DNA from: Mucor racemosus
Lineage: Eukaryota > Mucoromycota > Mucoromycetes > Mucorales > Mucoraceae
Direction of reading: 5' to 3'
DNA: 64,000 bases
Assembly (NCBI GenBank): GCA_027405735.1
Contig: JAPEHQ010000008.1
Coordinates: 1,860,001-1,924,000, forward strand
The translations under genes and the position numbers were made by a program. Of the stretch, positions 26,308-35,949 are shown piece after piece (within the stretch, counting starts at the first letter, position 1; each line of letters begins with the position of its first letter). The notes beneath the pieces were generated by a model. It was given only the letters and a program-made list of their open reading frames with translations, ran no database searches and was not told the DNA's origin.

Positions 26308-29076
26308 CCTGAAATGTTTGACAAGTTGTTTGATGATATTGATTCAAACCCTTTGTTATCAAAGGAACAGCAGTTGAGTGTAAAGCAGTTGATTCTCTCC
26401 AAGTCCAAGGCCTTTGGAATAGGCTATCAAGACCTCACTCAAACCAACTTAGTCAAATTTCACGTTGATACTGGAGATGCTAAACCGGTGTACAAAAGAC
26501 CCTATGGAAATATGAGTTTCTCCGAGTTAGAAACACTGCAGAAGGAAATTACAGATATGCTAGCAGCGGGTACTCTGATTCCAGCTATGCACTCTGGTGA
26601 AGAAGCTCCTCATTCGGGATGGTCCTTTCAAGTCATGTATGTTCCAAAGAAGAATGGCGAAAAGCGTTTAGTAACCATGTTCCAGGATTTGAACAAAGTG
26701 ACCGTTGCAGATCCATGGCCTCTTCCTAATATCACTACGCTCTTGGAAACGTTTGGGAATAGCACTCACCTAAGTTCATTGGATCTCCTTAAGGGCTTCA
26801 ACTAAATTGCTTGCGACCAGGAGACAATTCCCAAGTTGCAGATATCGACACCCTTTGGAGCTTACTGTTATACCGTGATGCCTTTCGGAGTTCGAAATGG
26901 TCCGAGCACGTTTTCCCGGGCAATTAATCTGGCCTTGCGGGACTTCAATTTCTGTACCACCTATATCGATGACAACCAGGTTTTTAGTAAATCGTATGAA
27001 GAACATTTAGATCATTTGGCACAAGTTTTTGATCGCATGATAGAAGTCAATATGAAGTTAAACCCAAATAAGTGTGTGCTCTTTAAGAATAAACTCGAAT
27101 TTTTGGGTTTTGAAGTGTCAACTCAGGGTATATCTCCAATCAAGTCAAAAATTGAAGCTATTTTGAATGCAGGAATTCCAACAGATAAGTCTGGTGTTAG
27201 AGGTTTCATCAATATGGTTGGGTTCTACAGAAGGCACATACCTCAATTCGCTCAAAAGACCATTGAATTAACTAATTTACTTAAGAAAAATACACCATTC
27301 GTGTGGGAAGAAAAACATAACTTTGAATTCAATCAACTAAAAACTGCTCTTGGCAATGCTGCCTTGTTAATTTACCCAGACCATTCCAAACCCTACTCTG
27401 TTTACTGTGATGCATGTGATACTGGAATAGCAGCTGTACTTTGTCAAACGGATCAAGATGGTATTGATGAACCAGTGTGTTTCCTAAGTAGAAAACTCAA
27501 GTCGGCAGAAATCAATTATCCCACTGTGGAGAAGGAACTATTGTCCGTTGTATATGCTGTGTTCAAATTAAGAAGATATCTGTTAGATAAACATTTTGTT
27601 GTATATACTGACAATATGGCGGTTAAATATTTGTTCTCAAAAAAGGAACCAAATACTCGGTTACAAAGATGGTGTCTGTCCTTACAAGAATATGACTTTG
27701 AAGTGAAGCATGTACCTGGAACTAAAAATCCGTCAGACTTTTTTAGTCGGTATCCGTTACCAGCAGAACATGAACTTGAAGGTGAAGAAATAATGGAGCA
27801 ATTGTTCTCTGCATTGGTGGTTATAGAAGTGTTGAAGACTTTGGATTACGAAAGTGAATTAAAGAATATTTACGCTTGTCTTACTAGGGCTGAATTACCC
27901 AACTTATCAGAAGAAGATCAACGGAAACTCGAACTGAAGTCAATGAGATATCGGGTCATTAATGACAATCATTTGTATCGTCTAGTTGGTAATCACAATG
28001 ACAAAAGATACGTCAAAATACCATTTATATCTGAAAGGGCAGCCTTGCTAGAAGAAGTACATGAAGGTCATGGGCATTTTGGTGTTCATAGCACATGGAG
28101 CATGTTATACAGAAATTACTGGTGGCCGAATGTATATGAAGAAATGAAGAAGTATTTGCAGTCTTGTCATCAATGTCAAATTTTCAGTCCTGCACCTTAT
28201 TCCAGAAGTCCATATCATGGTACCAGCCAAAATATTCTAGGTATATTCAAGCAATTTTCAATTGATTATGTTGGCCCGTTAATTACCTCTCGGTCTGGAT
28301 GCAAATATATACTAGTATGTACAGAAATGTTTACGCGTTGGCCTCTTGCTGTTGCTACCAAGAAAGCAGATGCAATTACTGCAGCAACGTTTCTTTATGA
28401 AGAAGTCTTTACAAAGTTTGGTCCAGTTACAACTATATTGTCTGATAATGGATCACATTTCGCTAATCAAGTGCTCGAAAAATACGTAGAATTATGCAAT
28501 TCTAAACACAAGTTCGGTACACCTTACCACCCAGAGAATCAAGGGATGGTAGAGAAACTTAATCATACTTTGGTCACTGCCCTAAGAAAACTATCTGTAG
28601 CTCATCCATTAGATTGGGACACTCACATTAACACTATCTTATATTCGTATCGCGTAAGGGCTCACGAGTCAATAGGAATCTCTCCTTATGAATTGTTGTA
28701 CGGCGTTGTACCCATAGATTCGCAACATGATCCTCTTCTTGCGTTTGGAAAAAAATTGGGTTTTGATAGGCTGCTGGCTCTTCCGGATATTCGTAATGAT
28801 GTGATTCTTAAGGAGTCCAAGAAAAGGTCGCTAGACCCCTCGGTAGATACTATACACTTTCTTCCTGGAACTTTAGTTCTTCACAAGAACTTCCATAAAA
28901 CGGACAAACTGGATCCCAATTGGGCTGACAAGATATATATGGTGGTTTCCGCCTTTAAGAACAATACTTATCTGATCGCTGATATCAAGACCGGAAAGAT
29001 GTTAAAACGGAGGACGAATGGTACTCATCTTCGCAAGTATTTCAATCGTGATCCGATTGAAAGGTGTCGGTCGTAG
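26308..29076 (+). pseudogene. Gypsy Pol (RT, RNase H, integrase), interrupted by a stop
   Basis: Same frame as Gag-protease. A first open part (26314-26805) holds the RT fingers (PVYKRPYGN, VPKKNGEKRLVTMFQDLN) and ends at TAA 26803 right after SLDLLKGFN, where the family has Gln. One C-to-T change of CAA explains it. The frame continues at once with the RT palm (TPFGAYCYTVMPFGVRNGP, then the catalytic YIDD near 26960). RNase H follows (VYCDACDTG, EKELLSVVYA, YTDNMAVKYL). The integrase His/Cys region is HGHFGVH...SCHQCQ, and its D,D,E core is FSIDYVGPL, LSDNGSHF and PENQGMVEKLNH. A C-terminal GPY/F-like segment ends in RRTNGTHLRKYF. No full polyprotein can be made without readthrough of the TAA. 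Confidence 0.9.
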
Positions 29077-29098
29077 AGTGATCTGAAACGAAAAATAG

Positions 29099-29141
<43 letters not shown>

Positions 29142-29148
29142 GTTGTTA

Positions 29149-29433
29149 TGTTAGGTATGCCAGGTGTATGGCCATAATCATTTGTTTGTTTACCACTCTT
29201 TTTTTTTGTATATATAAGTCTGGTAATTGTGTAATGACCTTTCTTTTCTCTTGTCTGTTCAAGAATCTAAAAAGTGTCATTGCAGTTGCAATATTTAAGT
29301 TAAACAGATCAAACATTCTCAAAACCCTTCAAATTTATAAACTCTAAACCTTGTCCCTTTTGAATCTTCATTACCAATTCTATTCATTTCCAAATTACTG
29401 ATAAAAACAACCAAAGATTTTACCCCCGCAACA
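29149..29433 (+). repeat. 3' LTR of gypsy element (285 bp)
   Basis: Same TGTTAGG...CCGCAACA ends as the 5' LTR but without the 60-bp duplicated unit. It is preceded by a 41-A tract (29099-29139) and a 9-base gap, where a polypurine tract abutting the LTR is expected. Confidence 0.92.
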
Positions 29434-29694
29434 AATGTCAAAATTGATGATCTGGACAAAAATAATTTTCTAAATTAATATTCCGCTTATAAGCCCTGTA
29501 AATCTTAAAAATAAGATATTTTATAATACTTGAGAACTTTTTCAAGAATTTATGATGCTATATCCACTTGATTCAAGCTTATTAGTGTAAATCTTTATAC
29601 ATGTTAATATTGTGTGATAATTTACTTGATGATAATATAGCCTTACTTTATAATTATTGCACTAGAGATAATTTACATTGAGTTTTAGCCTTAC

Positions 29695-29838
29695 CTCTCC
29701 AATATCTGAAACATAAACATAAACATAAACATAAACATAAACATAAACATGGTCATCACTGGAACCTATTGCCACCTTTTTACCCTCTTTGTCCCAAACC
29801 AATTTATTCAATGCTTTACCAGCAGAACAAACTTACTT
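29695..29838 (-). pseudogene. Possible fragment of a dynein intermediate chain (WD40 end)
   Basis: Read on the minus strand, one exon-sized frame gives GKALNKLVWDKEGKKVAIGS, then repeated Val-Tyr, then SDIGE and a GTAAG donor. This resembles the last WD40 blade of cytoplasmic dynein intermediate chain ([20 protein letters not shown]...YDVGEQ). The Val-Tyr run comes from a (ATAAAC)n hexanucleotide tract at 29709-29750 that stays in frame. No neighbouring exons were recognised on either side, and the gypsy insertion lies about 260 bp downstream. It is most likely an orphan exon of a broken gene. Homology is by eye and weak. Confidence 0.35.
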
Positions 29839-30851
29839 TTGACCTATTATGAAAATTGATTTATTAGTAAAATCAATTATTAATAACAAGCTAATAAGTA
29901 ATAATTGTGGTGTACCTTTGATAGTTGGTAGTGATATACAAGACAACACCTTGATTTCCTCTTCTTAGCTGTTGGCCACTAAATAGACTAACATGAGTTT
30001 ATTCATTCATTCATTCAAATCAAGTCAATGCTATACAGTACATACTTTTATAATCACCAGTTTTTCTCCAGGTAGATATTGACTTTAGACCAAAAAAGGA
30101 TTGATTATAACGTAGATAATGGAACAAAATGGTTAAATCCTCGACGCTTTTTTGTTCGAGAAAGATATTATAACGTGCTGCCCTAACATTAACAGTTAAT
30201 AATTTATTTCCAAATAAACAATAGGAAAAACATGTACTTGTACCTGCTACTCGATTTCAGTTTATAAAAAAAACATTAGTTGCATTCGATAGTTAATTTA
30301 TTCCTGAAGTGAACTAAGCTAGATTCCCATCATAGAGTACCTAAATTAAATGTCATCTCATTTGAAACCATGCTATAAAAGATAAGACTATATAGTAAAT
30401 AGACAGTTGCATAAAGATAACAAGGGTATAATACTCACATAAGAGATGCTAAAATACTAAAGTAATGTAGGATATCCTAAATAAAAGATACAAAAAGTAC
30501 ATGCTTATCAAGTAGAACAAGTAAGGGCTGTTCTGAAAGCATGATTGACAAACTATATTTAAAACACCGTTCTTGATCCACCAAATCAATAACCAAACAA
30601 CCCAACATTTATACTCAAAATTAATGGAATCGTTGACAATTGCAAGATAGTAAATACAGACGTAGAATAACTATTTTATTGCACATTATCCATATTTTCA
30701 TAAAGAAGGATTTTAACAGTATTTTTTATCGCTTTTTACACCCATATTTTACTGCAATTCCATTTCTAATTCATCAAGATCTCGTATGTATATAAAAAAT
30801 TAAGAAACGAGAAAAAATTTACAAACGTCTCACGTTAATCGCGAAACCACC
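29839..30851. other. About 1 kb intergenic, no gene seen
   Basis: AT-rich sequence between the possible dynein fragment and the tRNA gene. It contains ATTC tetranucleotides near 30000-30016 and no recognisable frame. Confidence 0.4.
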
Positions 30852-30857
30852 AAAAAA
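30852..30857 (-). terminator. Pol III terminator of tRNA-Ala
   Basis: A run of six T on the tRNA strand starting four bases after the tRNA 3' end. Confidence 0.8.
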
Positions 30858-30861
30858 GAAG

Positions 30862-30934
30862 TGGAGAAGCTGGGCGTCGATCCCAGTGCCTCTCGCATGC
30901 TAAGCGAGCGCTCTACCATTTGAGCTACATCCCC
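30862..30934 (-). tRNA. tRNA-Ala (anticodon AGC)
   Basis: 73 bases fold as a cloverleaf: 7-bp acceptor (GGGGATG with CTTCTCC, one T-T mismatch at pair 6), D stem GCTC/GAGC, anticodon stem CTCGC/GCGAG with loop TTAGCAT, and T stem CTGGG/CCCAG with loop ATCGACG. The anticodon AGC means alanine. A at position 54 instead of T is normal for several eukaryotic tRNA-Ala genes. The A box TAGCTCAAATGG and B box GATCGACGCC are present and there is no intron. The first 14 nucleotides are the target duplication of the adjacent LINE, so the gene stayed complete after insertion. Confidence 0.95.
30921..30934 (+). repeat. Target-site duplication, left copy (inside tRNA-Ala)
   Basis: TGAGCTACATCCCC directly before the LINE. 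It is the complement of tRNA-Ala nucleotides 1-14 and an exact copy of 35727-35740. Confidence 0.85.
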
Positions 30935-31155
30935 ATCTCTTTCCGTTTCTCTAAACTTTTGAAGACATTTCGACAGGAAATTTCTCAATCTTTTATTAAA
31001 ACTCATTTATCTCAACAACTAGTTCACCAATCGACTCCAAACTATACCATTATACTCGCCTTCCATAGCAGTTTATTGTTTATAAGTTTCAGCCTTGTTG
31101 GACACCTCCATTTTATTCTTTAAATTTGCACCTTATTGAATAATATTTCATCGCC

Positions 31156-32091
31156 ATGTTTGAAAATCTACAAGATTTTGATATGCATCAGTTGCCACAG
31201 TTGCTTTTGCAGTTTCAACAACAACTTACCTCAGTACAGGAGAAGGTACACCAACATGAAAGCCTCTTGTTACGAATGGAAAAGTTAGAAAACGAAAATA
31301 ACACCTTGAAAAAGGATATTTTGACCAAGGACCTAGTAATTGAAAAATTACAGGGTCAACTATCCAGTCACCCTACGAACACCACCAACCCTCCGCTTGA
31401 AGGAGGTAATGAAGTCTCTAAACAAGCTACTACCAAACCCAAAGACTCCAATGCAAAGTATGCTAATGCTGCTAAATCTGGTGCTCACCTTCCTGATCCC
31501 GCCCGCTCTGCTAAAAAGCGAGTTGCTGCTGGTCGCCTCTTCAAATCGGCTGCTGCTAAAGGTCCCCAAGGATACCAATATGTATATATTGGTCGCTCTG
31601 GTAAGATTTTACGCTCTGAAATTCGATCTACCTTCCGCAAGGTTGGTGTTGATACTGGTCGTGTCCTAGACATCTGTTTCCCTGCCTCTGGCGTTATTGG
31701 TATTCTTCTCCATACACAGTATGTTGAGGAATTTCTTGATCTCATGAAGAAGTGCGAAGCCGAAATCATTGAGGGTTTTGATCCCTTGGATCCCCAACAC
31801 ATTGCTGATCCCAAATATGATGCCCTCCATATTAATGACCGTGAGTCGTTAATGTACGAATTTACTAACACTCGTGCCCTGCAAACTTTGTCCTTCCTTC
31901 GCCCCCTCAACGTTAGTGGTGTTGGTAAATACTTTGTATCTGCAGGATGGATCTGTGACGAAGAATTGGCTGTTGCTGTATCTGAAGCTATGGCTCGTTT
32001 TGAGGAAAAAGAACCCAAGAAGGCTAAGTTCTTGCTCAACTCTGCTCGTAAGCGCACTGAAAACTCTAATGGTTCTGAAATGGAACAATAA
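31156..32091 (+). CDS. LINE ORF1 protein (nucleic-acid-binding, coiled coil)
   Basis: 311 residues from an ATG in context GCCATG. Residues about 15-70 have heptad-like Leu/Gln/Glu spacing (LLLQFQQQLTSVQEKV, LLRMEKLENENNTLKKDI), a likely trimer or dimer coiled coil. A polar linker and a basic Ala/Lys/Arg-rich segment follow. Residues about 140-215 could form an RRM-like fold: a YVYIGRSGKILRSEIRSTFR strand-helix start and a later GVIGILLHTQYVEEFL. No CCHC knuckle is present. ORF1 proteins of this kind coat the element RNA and act as chaperones. It ends in TAATG, shared with the start of ORF2. The function is assigned from its place in the element and its general build, not from a recognised family match. 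Confidence 0.8.
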   Translation: MFENLQDFDMHQLPQLLLQFQQQLTSVQEKVHQHESLLLRMEKLENENNTLKKDILTKDLVIEKLQGQLSSHPTNTTNPPLEGGNEVSKQATTKPKDSNAKYANAAKSGAHLPDPARSAKKRVAAGRLFKSAAAKGPQGYQYVYIGRSGKILRSEIRSTFRKVGVDTGRVLDICFPASGVIGILLHTQYVEEFLDLMKKCEAEIIEGFDPLDPQHIADPKYDALHINDRESLMYEFTNTRALQTLSFLRPLNVSGVGKYFVSAGWICDEELAVAVSEAMARFEEKEPKKAKFLLNSARKRTENSNGSEMEQ

Positions 32092-35000
32092 TGAGTTCTT
32101 CAGTTGAATCCTCACCTATGTATAATAATAACCCGGTCCACTCCTTATTTGTTTCTCTCTCCCTATGGAATGCTAATGGTCTACGTGCCTCTGTCGTTCA
32201 TGATGTTCTGTCTCATGTACTGAATTCTCATGTTCTCTTGGTTACTGAAACTTGGCTTACTTCTGGGTCTTTTCCTACTAACTGGTCCCAATTCCACTTG
32301 TACGGTACGAAAGTATCCGGTGCTTCTGGTCGAGGTTCTGGTGGTATAACTGCTTTTGTCTCTCCTTCCTGTCCCTATCCTGTCTCTCAACTTCCTTCTT
32401 ATAATTCGCACACTCTGTCCCTTAAGGTTGGCACCCTGACGGTTCATTGTGTTTACTTTCCTCCACCCTTATCAACAGATAAGGTGCTCTCGATTCTTAG
32501 TTCACTACCTATGACTAAGGATACTATTTTATGTGGTGACTTTAATGCTCGGTTAGGGTCTCTCACTGGTGATGTTGCTACTAACCCTCGTGGTGTTGCT
32601 CTGAAACCTTGGCTTGAGGAATTTGATCTCTCAGTGCTGAATGCTTCTTTGGCTTATGGTGTTAAAACCTTTACGACGTTTCGACGTCAAAAGGAGGCAA
32701 GTAGCATTATTGATCTGTTTCTGACTAACATTGGTGAGGCTGCTATGCTGAATCCTCAACTGGTGGTTGAGTCTGATCTGTCTCTGGGTTCTGATCATCG
32801 GTTGATGTTACTTACTTTCGAGTATGTAGCCCCTCCTGGTGATTTGGTGGTGTCTGGTGATTCTGTTCTGGCTCCAAGACGGCAGTGGAAGCTTTCAAAA
32901 TTGGGTATGATCAAGCCGTTAAGTCTATATCAAACTCTTTTTCGTTCTTCTGTTGCTCCTCTGGTGGATACTCTGTCTGGTTTGGTCTCGGCTCCTCCTT
33001 CTATCCGCCCGGATATTGATGCACTCAATGATTCTTTGAATCACTGTTTGTATGACTCTCTTGATGGTTCTATTGGTGTGAAAACTGGTCGTCCTGGTCA
33101 TTGGAAAAAGTTCTGGACTCTAGAAATTGAGGATGCTGCTCGTTCAAGGGATCGTCTCTACAGCAAGTGGCGACATTCCACTGGGATTGCCAAAATCAAC
33201 AACTGGGCTGTCTACAAACATGCGCACCGTCAATTTCGGTCATTGGTACAAGCTGCAAAGCGAAGGTCCTGGAAAAAATTCTGTGCTGTATTGGAGAGTG
33301 ATTTCTCAAAAGCTACTGCTGCTATTAAGCGTATTAAACGCCATAAAGAATCCTCTGCCACATATAGTCATCCTGATGGTCCTGCTGCTTCGGTCGCAAC
33401 TATGGGGTCACATCTCGAATCTGTCTATAATGGTTCTTTACTTGCTTCTGCTAGTCGTCCTCCACCTCCTGAAACCTTTGATTCTGATCTGCCTTTTAGT
33501 GTACCTACGGATATGTCACTTTTTGATGTTGATACCTTAGTATCTCATATTAAACGGCTCCCCACAAATAAAGCTCCTGGTCCCGACCATATCAAAGCTG
33601 AGATGCTCAAATCTCTGGTGACGGAAATTGCTCCTGTGTTGTCTCTCCTGTTTACCTTGTGCTATCAATGGTGTTACACACCGGCTCTCTGGCGTCAAGC
33701 TCAGGTCTTCCCTATCTTCAAGAAAGGTGATGCTACTGATCCTGGTAATTTTCGACCGATTTCTCTTACTTCGGTGATGCGTAAGCTCTTTGAATTTTCA
33801 ATTATGCCTGATCTGGATGCTCATTCTCCTGCTCTTGATGTTGCGCAAGGTGGTTTCCGTCCTCAACGTAGTCCTCTGGATCAAGCCCTCTGTTTACATG
33901 ACTTGATGCATGACTATTTTCTGATCCATCATCATTACCCTGTAGTGGCCTTCTTAGATATTAAGGCAGCTTATGATACAGTAGATCGTCGAGTTATTTG
34001 GCAGTTGCTCGCTACCTCAGCTCTCCCTCGTCCAGTTCTTGGTCTGTTGATTAACATGTTTGATGAAGTTTCTGTCTCGGTGCTCATTGCTAACCACAAC
34101 TCTGCTGCTTTCTCGCCGGTTACAGGTGTCCTGCAAGGCTCTGTTCTTAGTCCCCATCTGTACTCGTTGTATATCAACTCTTTGCCTGGTGCTCTGCGTG
34201 CTGCTGCTTCTGGTGCCTCTATGATCTGTGCTCCTGGTATGACCAACTCAATAGCAATCAATAGTCTACTTTTTGCTGATGATGTTGCCATATTTGGGCG
34301 TCGGTCGGATGTTCAGCATATGTTGGACCTAGCTTCTGATCACTCTATCTCTCTGGGCTACAGATGGAAACCATCTAAGTGTGCTGTTCTTGGGTCTCCT
34401 AATGCTGCTACCGGTCATAGACTTACTCTATATAATGAACCCCTTCCTATCGTAGAAGAGTTCACTTATTTGGGTATGCCTTTCCGGTATAAAGGTCTGT
34501 TTGCCCCTGGTATTCGGTCTCTTCGGGCTTCTGGTGCTATTCAGGTGATGGCTCTGTTGAATTCGGTTGGTGTAAACCGCACTGGTTTTTCATTGTTGCT
34601 CTGCTCACGCTTGTACAAGGCCTTTATTCGTCCAAAACTCGAATATGGCCTAGCTATATCTCACCTCTCCTTTCGGGATTTCAAGGATCTGGATGATGTT
34701 CAGAATCGATTAGTTGGCATGTTTGTGGGTAGCTCCTGGTTTAATGTTGCAAAACATATAACTTGCTTGCCCAGTATGAAACATCGCTATAATGTTCTAG
34801 CTACTAGATTTGCTCTGCGTGCTGCTACCCTGCCTGAGGACTGTCTCTTGGTGATCCTGCGTAACGCTCTTTCCTACACTAGGTTAGATAAATACATTTG
34901 TGAAAACAAATTGTATCAGTCGTTACCTGATCCTGTTCCTTCTGCTGCTGGATTAGTTTCTGTTTTCAACAAATATTGGCAAGACCAGGTAGATCGCCAA

Positions 35001-35453
35001 ATGGAAGCGGCTGCTGTTTCTGGATCTAATACTTTGCTGCGTGCTTGTCGTCCCTCTGTTGTGAGACCTGATCCCATCCTATATCTACCAATAGGTCGCT
35101 CTGCTCGCAGTCGACTGGTTCGATGGCGCCTTGGTCGGTTCACCAACATGCGAGAAGAATGTTCGTGTATGTCACCCTTGGGTGTTCATATCTCTCGAGA
35201 TCATTTTCTGACCTGTCGTGCTCTGGATGGTGAGCTACTAGATGCTTTACCTTCTGCTCCTTTCGGTACCAACAAGATCGATCATGCTTTGAACTGTCTC
35301 CCGGTCAAATCCTCGGCTGGTCCTCCTCCATATTGGTCGGCTTTACTTTCTCTGCTTCATGCAATTGATTGTATTTCACACCCATTGGCTGTCATTGCTC
35401 CAGATCAAGATCCCGGATCTTTATGGTTCACTGACAAAAAGACTAAACATTGA
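32091..35453 (+). CDS. LINE ORF2: AP endonuclease-reverse transcriptase
   Basis: 1120 residues, no internal stop. The N-terminal AP endonuclease domain has SLWNANGLR (about residue 23), the catalytic Glu in VTETWL, GDFNARLG (about 148), SSIIDLFLTN and SDHRLML (about 233). The reverse transcriptase has NKAPGPDHIKAEML, FRPISLTSVMRKLFE, FLDIKAAYDTVDRR, GVLQGSVLSPHLYSLYIN and the catalytic FADD in LLFADDVAIFG (about 727). A late Cys/His array, CSCMSPLGVHISRDHFLTC, is the usual C-terminal zinc-finger-like motif. APE-type enzymes nick the target and prime reverse transcription there. The start ATG shares its A with the ORF1 stop, so termination-reinitiation is the likely way it is translated. Codons end largely in T and C. 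Confidence 0.95.
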   Translation: MSSSVESSPMYNNNPVHSLFVSLSLWNANGLRASVVHDVLSHVLNSHVLLVTETWLTSGSFPTNWSQFHLYGTKVSGASGRGSGGITAFVSPSCPYPVSQLPSYNSHTLSLKVGTLTVHCVYFPPPLSTDKVLSILSSLPMTKDTILCGDFNARLGSLTGDVATNPRGVALKPWLEEFDLSVLNASLAYGVKTFTTFRRQKEASSIIDLFLTNIGEAAMLNPQLVVESDLSLGSDHRLMLLTFEYVAPPGDLVVSGDSVLAPRRQWKLSKLGMIKPLSLYQTLFRSSVAPLVDTLSGLVSAPPSIRPDIDALNDSLNHCLYDSLDGSIGVKTGRPGHWKKFWTLEIEDAARSRDRLYSKWRHSTGIAKINNWAVYKHAHRQFRSLVQAAKRRSWKKFCAVLESDFSKATAAIKRIKRHKESSATYSHPDGPAASVATMGSHLESVYNGSLLASASRPPPPETFDSDLPFSVPTDMSLFDVDTLVSHIKRLPTNKAPGPDHIKAEMLKSLVTEIAPVLSLLFTLCYQWCYTPALWRQAQVFPIFKKGDATDPGNFRPISLTSVMRKLFEFSIMPDLDAHSPALDVAQGGFRPQRSPLDQALCLHDLMHDYFLIHHHYPVVAFLDIKAAYDTVDRRVIWQLLATSALPRPVLGLLINMFDEVSVSVLIANHNSAAFSPVTGVLQGSVLSPHLYSLYINSLPGALRAAASGASMICAPGMTNSIAINSLLFADDVAIFGRRSDVQHMLDLASDHSISLGYRWKPSKCAVLGSPNAATGHRLTLYNEPLPIVEEFTYLGMPFRYKGLFAPGIRSLRASGAIQVMALLNSVGVNRTGFSLLLCSRLYKAFIRPKLEYGLAISHLSFRDFKDLDDVQNRLVGMFVGSSWFNVAKHITCLPSMKHRYNVLATRFALRAATLPEDCLLVILRNALSYTRLDKYICENKLYQSLPDPVPSAAGLVSVFNKYWQDQVDRQMEAAAVSGSNTLLRACRPSVVRPDPILYLPIGRSARSRLVRWRLGRFTNMREECSCMSPLGVHISRDHFLTCRALDGELLDALPSAPFGTNKIDHALNCLPVKSSAGPPPYWSALLSLLHAIDCISHPLAVIAPDQDPGSLWFTDKKTKH

Positions 35454-35726
35454 TGAAAAATGACTGTATTGCTTTCTTTGTGCGGATCCTCGGTGGTAAG
35501 TCTTATCAAAGTTCCCAGCCGTTGGTAATCTCTCAAGATCAATTTCAGTTCATCCACTAATCTCACTGCTCAATATCCACTACCACACCATCATTTTCCC
35601 TTAAATTAGTATAGTGCCCTGTCAAGGGTTTTTTGTTTCTCTTTTCTCCATGTTTCTTAAATTTAAGGCTTATGCTCATATCGAGTGCCCATTTAAATTT
35701 TATTAATAAAAAACCAATTCTTAACC

Positions 35727-35740
35727 TGAGCTACATCCCC
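35727..35740 (+). repeat. Target-site duplication, right copy
   Basis: TGAGCTACATCCCC follows the LINE 3' end. The DNA beyond it (TTTTCACATG...) is the original 5' flank of the tRNA gene. Confidence 0.85.
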
Positions 35741-35949
35741 TTTTCACATGTTAAAGTAGATCTAAAAATTGCTCAAATACCAAAGAAAAAAAAGGTACCC
35801 TACGTGCGCCCAATTGCCTTATTTGGGTGTGTTGATTACCAAAATTGGACTAAAATTACGTAATAGATCTTTATTTTGAGCCACTTGGAGCTACCATTGG
35901 ATGAATTTAGGACCATTCCCTATTTTATCATTCTAAAATTTCCAAATTG

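Larger units (their letters stand above)
23516..29433 (+). mobile_element. Ty3/gypsy LTR retrotransposon, near full length, disabled
   Basis: A 5.9 kb element with two LTRs (TGTT...AACA), a primer-binding site, gag, protease, reverse transcriptase, RNase H and integrase in that order. RT before integrase defines the Ty3/gypsy type. The sequence AATG flanks both ends (23512-23515 and 29434-29437), giving a 4-bp target duplication. The LTRs are almost identical apart from one 60-bp indel and a T/C change, so insertion is recent. Even so, one coding frame is interrupted twice: TGA at 26305 between protease and RT, and TAA at 26803 inside RT. There is no chromodomain after integrase. Confidence 0.93.
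30935..35726 (+). mobile_element. APE-type non-LTR retrotransposon (LINE) inserted at a tRNA-Ala gene
   Basis: A 4792-bp element bounded by an exact 14-bp duplication (30921-30934 and 35727-35740). It has a 221-bp 5' UTR, ORF1 (coiled coil plus possible RRM), ORF2 (AP endonuclease, reverse transcriptase, C-terminal Cys/His motif) and a 273-bp 3' UTR. There is no long poly-A tail; the end is TAATAAAAAACCAATTCTTAACC. Both ORFs are open, so the copy may be active or very young. It lies head-to-head with the tRNA gene, its 5' end touching tRNA nucleotide 1. Base composition is richer in GC and pyrimidines than the surroundings. Confidence 0.93.

Noticed and set aside
29709..29750. (ATAAAC)n as a telomere-like or CRISPR-like repeat
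   Set aside because: Hexamer without spacers, about seven units, not a fungal telomere unit (TTAGGG type). It is a simple microsatellite inside a possible broken exon.
31485..32057. 190-codon minus-strand frame within LINE ORF1
   Set aside because: Shadow of ORF1 with no domain or promoter; the plus-strand ORF is the real one.
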